DNA of 64,000 nucleotides from Actinospineispora eucalypti (lineage in GTDB: Bacteria; Actinomycetota; Actinomycetes; Mycobacteriales; Pseudonocardiaceae): the NCBI GenBank assembly GCA_014208095.1, contig JACHMT010000001.1, forward strand, positions 558,001-622,000, in the 5' to 3' direction. The position numbers were made by a program, and so were the translations under genes. Positions within the stretch are counted from its first letter, which is position 1, and each line of letters begins with the position of its first letter. Of this stretch, positions 63,326 to 64,000 are shown in pieces. The notes beneath the pieces are model-generated. The model did not search any database. It was given only the letters and a program-made list of their open reading frames with translations, and had not been told where the DNA came from.

Positions 63326-64000
63326 ATGATCTTTCAGGATGTGTTGGACCACCGGGAGTTCGGCCTGCGCGAACTGGTGCGCGGCCCCCGCTCCCACGGG
63401 CGGGCGGTGCTCGGCGCGCACGTGGTGGAGGCGGCCAACCCGTCCCGCTGGGTGCCGCCGCAGTGGATCGTGCTGACCACGGGGCTGCGCCTCTGGCGGG
63501 ACCCGGCGGCACAGCGGGAGCTGGTCGCCGAGCTCGCCGAGGGCGGCGTCGTCGCGCTGGGCTTCGGCACCGGAATCGTGTTCGACCAGGTGCCGAAGGC
63601 GCTGTTGGAAGAGGCGGAGCGGCGCGCCTTCCCGGTGTTCGAGGTGCCCGAGCGCATCCCGTTCCGGGAGATCGTGCGGATGGTGGACACCGCGCTGCTG
63701 GGCCAGGACCTGCGCACCTTCCGCCGCACCGCCGCGATCACCGACGGCCTGGTGCAGGCGCTGGGCGAGCCGGACCCGGAGACCGCGCTGGTCGCGGCGC
63801 TGGCCGGGGCGCTGCGCGCGGAGGTCTCGCTGCACACCGAGGTCGGCGCGGTGCTTTTCACCACCGGGTCCTACACCACCGGGTCCGGCGCCGAGGCCCG
63901 CTGGCGGCGGCTGCGCGAGCTGCCGCTGAACGCGCCGCCGGTGGAGGTGATCGACGCGGACGGGCTGTTCGCCACGGCGGTGGAGGTGGACGGCGACATC
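63326..64000 (+). CDS. PucR-family transcriptional regulator, N-terminal part
   Basis: 225 codons up to the window end; the frame remains open. The N-terminal region (MIFQDVLDHREFGLRELVRG, then QWIVLTTGLRLWRDP and FPVFEVPERIPFREIV) matches the purine-catabolism PucR N-terminal domain. The C-terminal helix-turn-helix is beyond the window. PucR-type activators regulate adjacent catabolic genes, including aminotransferases of omega-amino acids. The start lies in a palindromic context (GGAATCC...GGATTCC between 63280 and 63320). Confidence 0.8.
   Translation, partial: MIFQDVLDHREFGLRELVRGPRSHGRAVLGAHVVEAANPSRWVPPQWIVLTTGLRLWRDPAAQRELVAELAEGGVVALGFGTGIVFDQVPKALLEEAERRAFPVFEVPERIPFREIVRMVDTALLGQDLRTFRRTAAITDGLVQALGEPDPETALVAALAGALRAEVSLHTEVGAVLFTTGSYTTGSGAEARWRRLRELPLNAPPVEVIDADGLFATAVEVDGDI

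Overview
The window is a high-G+C (roughly 70% by eye) actinobacterial chromosome segment, coding-dense on both strands. Several features point to Actinobacteria: an actinobacterial-type GlgM, polyphosphate glucokinase, an MshB-like deacetylase, a SAM-IV riboswitch, L,D-transpeptidase, many GTG starts and many apparently leaderless promoters. The combination fits a soil Pseudonocardiales-type organism (inference only; no rRNA or marker is present). A perfect parS site at 23410-23423 suggests, but does not prove, an origin-side location.

Layout. 1-0.9 kb: tail of a cytochrome P450 and a DoxX-like protein. 1-5 kb: glucose uptake and phosphorylation (ROK repressor, GlcP-type permease, ROK glucokinase). 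5-8 kb: SAM-IV riboswitch with a SufS-like enzyme, facing a flavin amine oxidase. 8-9.8 kb: an unusual membrane-tethered PstS-like protein. 9.8-14.6 kb: Pgm-GlgM (maltose-1-phosphate/glycogen route), VOC/ADP-ribosylglycohydrolase pair and PpgK. 14.6-19 kb: TetR-controlled flavin monooxygenase/hydrolase cluster and a PIG-L deacetylase. 19-20.5 kb: orphan C5 DNA methyltransferase carrying in-frame repeats. 20.9-24.5 kb: phosphotriesterase-like hydrolase, acyl-CoA synthetase, parS and an O-methyltransferase. 24.5-27.2 kb: TetR/SRPBCC and a divergent MFS exporter with duplicated palindromic operators. 27.2-30.7 kb: aminotransferase, Lrp regulator and APC permease. 30.8-31.4 kb: frameshifted metalloprotease remnant. 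31.4-36 kb: NlpC/P60 endopeptidase, Ser/Thr kinase, zinc-ribbon protein and Lpd. 36-42.8 kb: LysE exporter/ArsR, a ~460 bp inverted-repeat element, DapA, a ProA homologue lacking its catalytic cysteine, and two tandem M20 peptidase lipoproteins. 42.8-58 kb: aerobic aromatic catabolism, namely BoxB and BoxC of the benzoyl-CoA epoxide pathway, a single-chain acyl-CoA carboxylase, an aromatic-acid MFS symporter with IclR regulator and a benzoylformate decarboxylase-like enzyme. 58-64 kb: enoyl-CoA hydratase, L,D-transpeptidase, acyl-CoA dehydrogenase, a small secreted protein, a second class III aminotransferase and a PucR-type regulator cut by the window end.

Several genes could work together. 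Benzoylformate decarboxylase would feed benzaldehyde/benzoate into the box pathway, and the CoA products would be handled by the dehydrogenase, hydratase and carboxylase; BoxA and a certain benzoate-CoA ligase are not seen. GlcP, Glk, PpgK, Pgm and GlgM form a route from glucose uptake to storage glucan.

The most unexpected content is non-genic. (1) A 17-bp dyad, GTATAC-N5-GTATAC with an 11-bp half-site period, lies inside at least eight genes in varying reading frames, in two clusters (3.9-18.6 kb and 50.5-60.7 kb). (2) At least three unrelated families of ~22-bp tandem repeats fill gene ends and gaps. (3) Repeats within genes often have 24- or 30-bp units that preserve reading frame. (4) A 160-bp MITE-like element and a ~460-bp imperfect inverted-repeat element are present.
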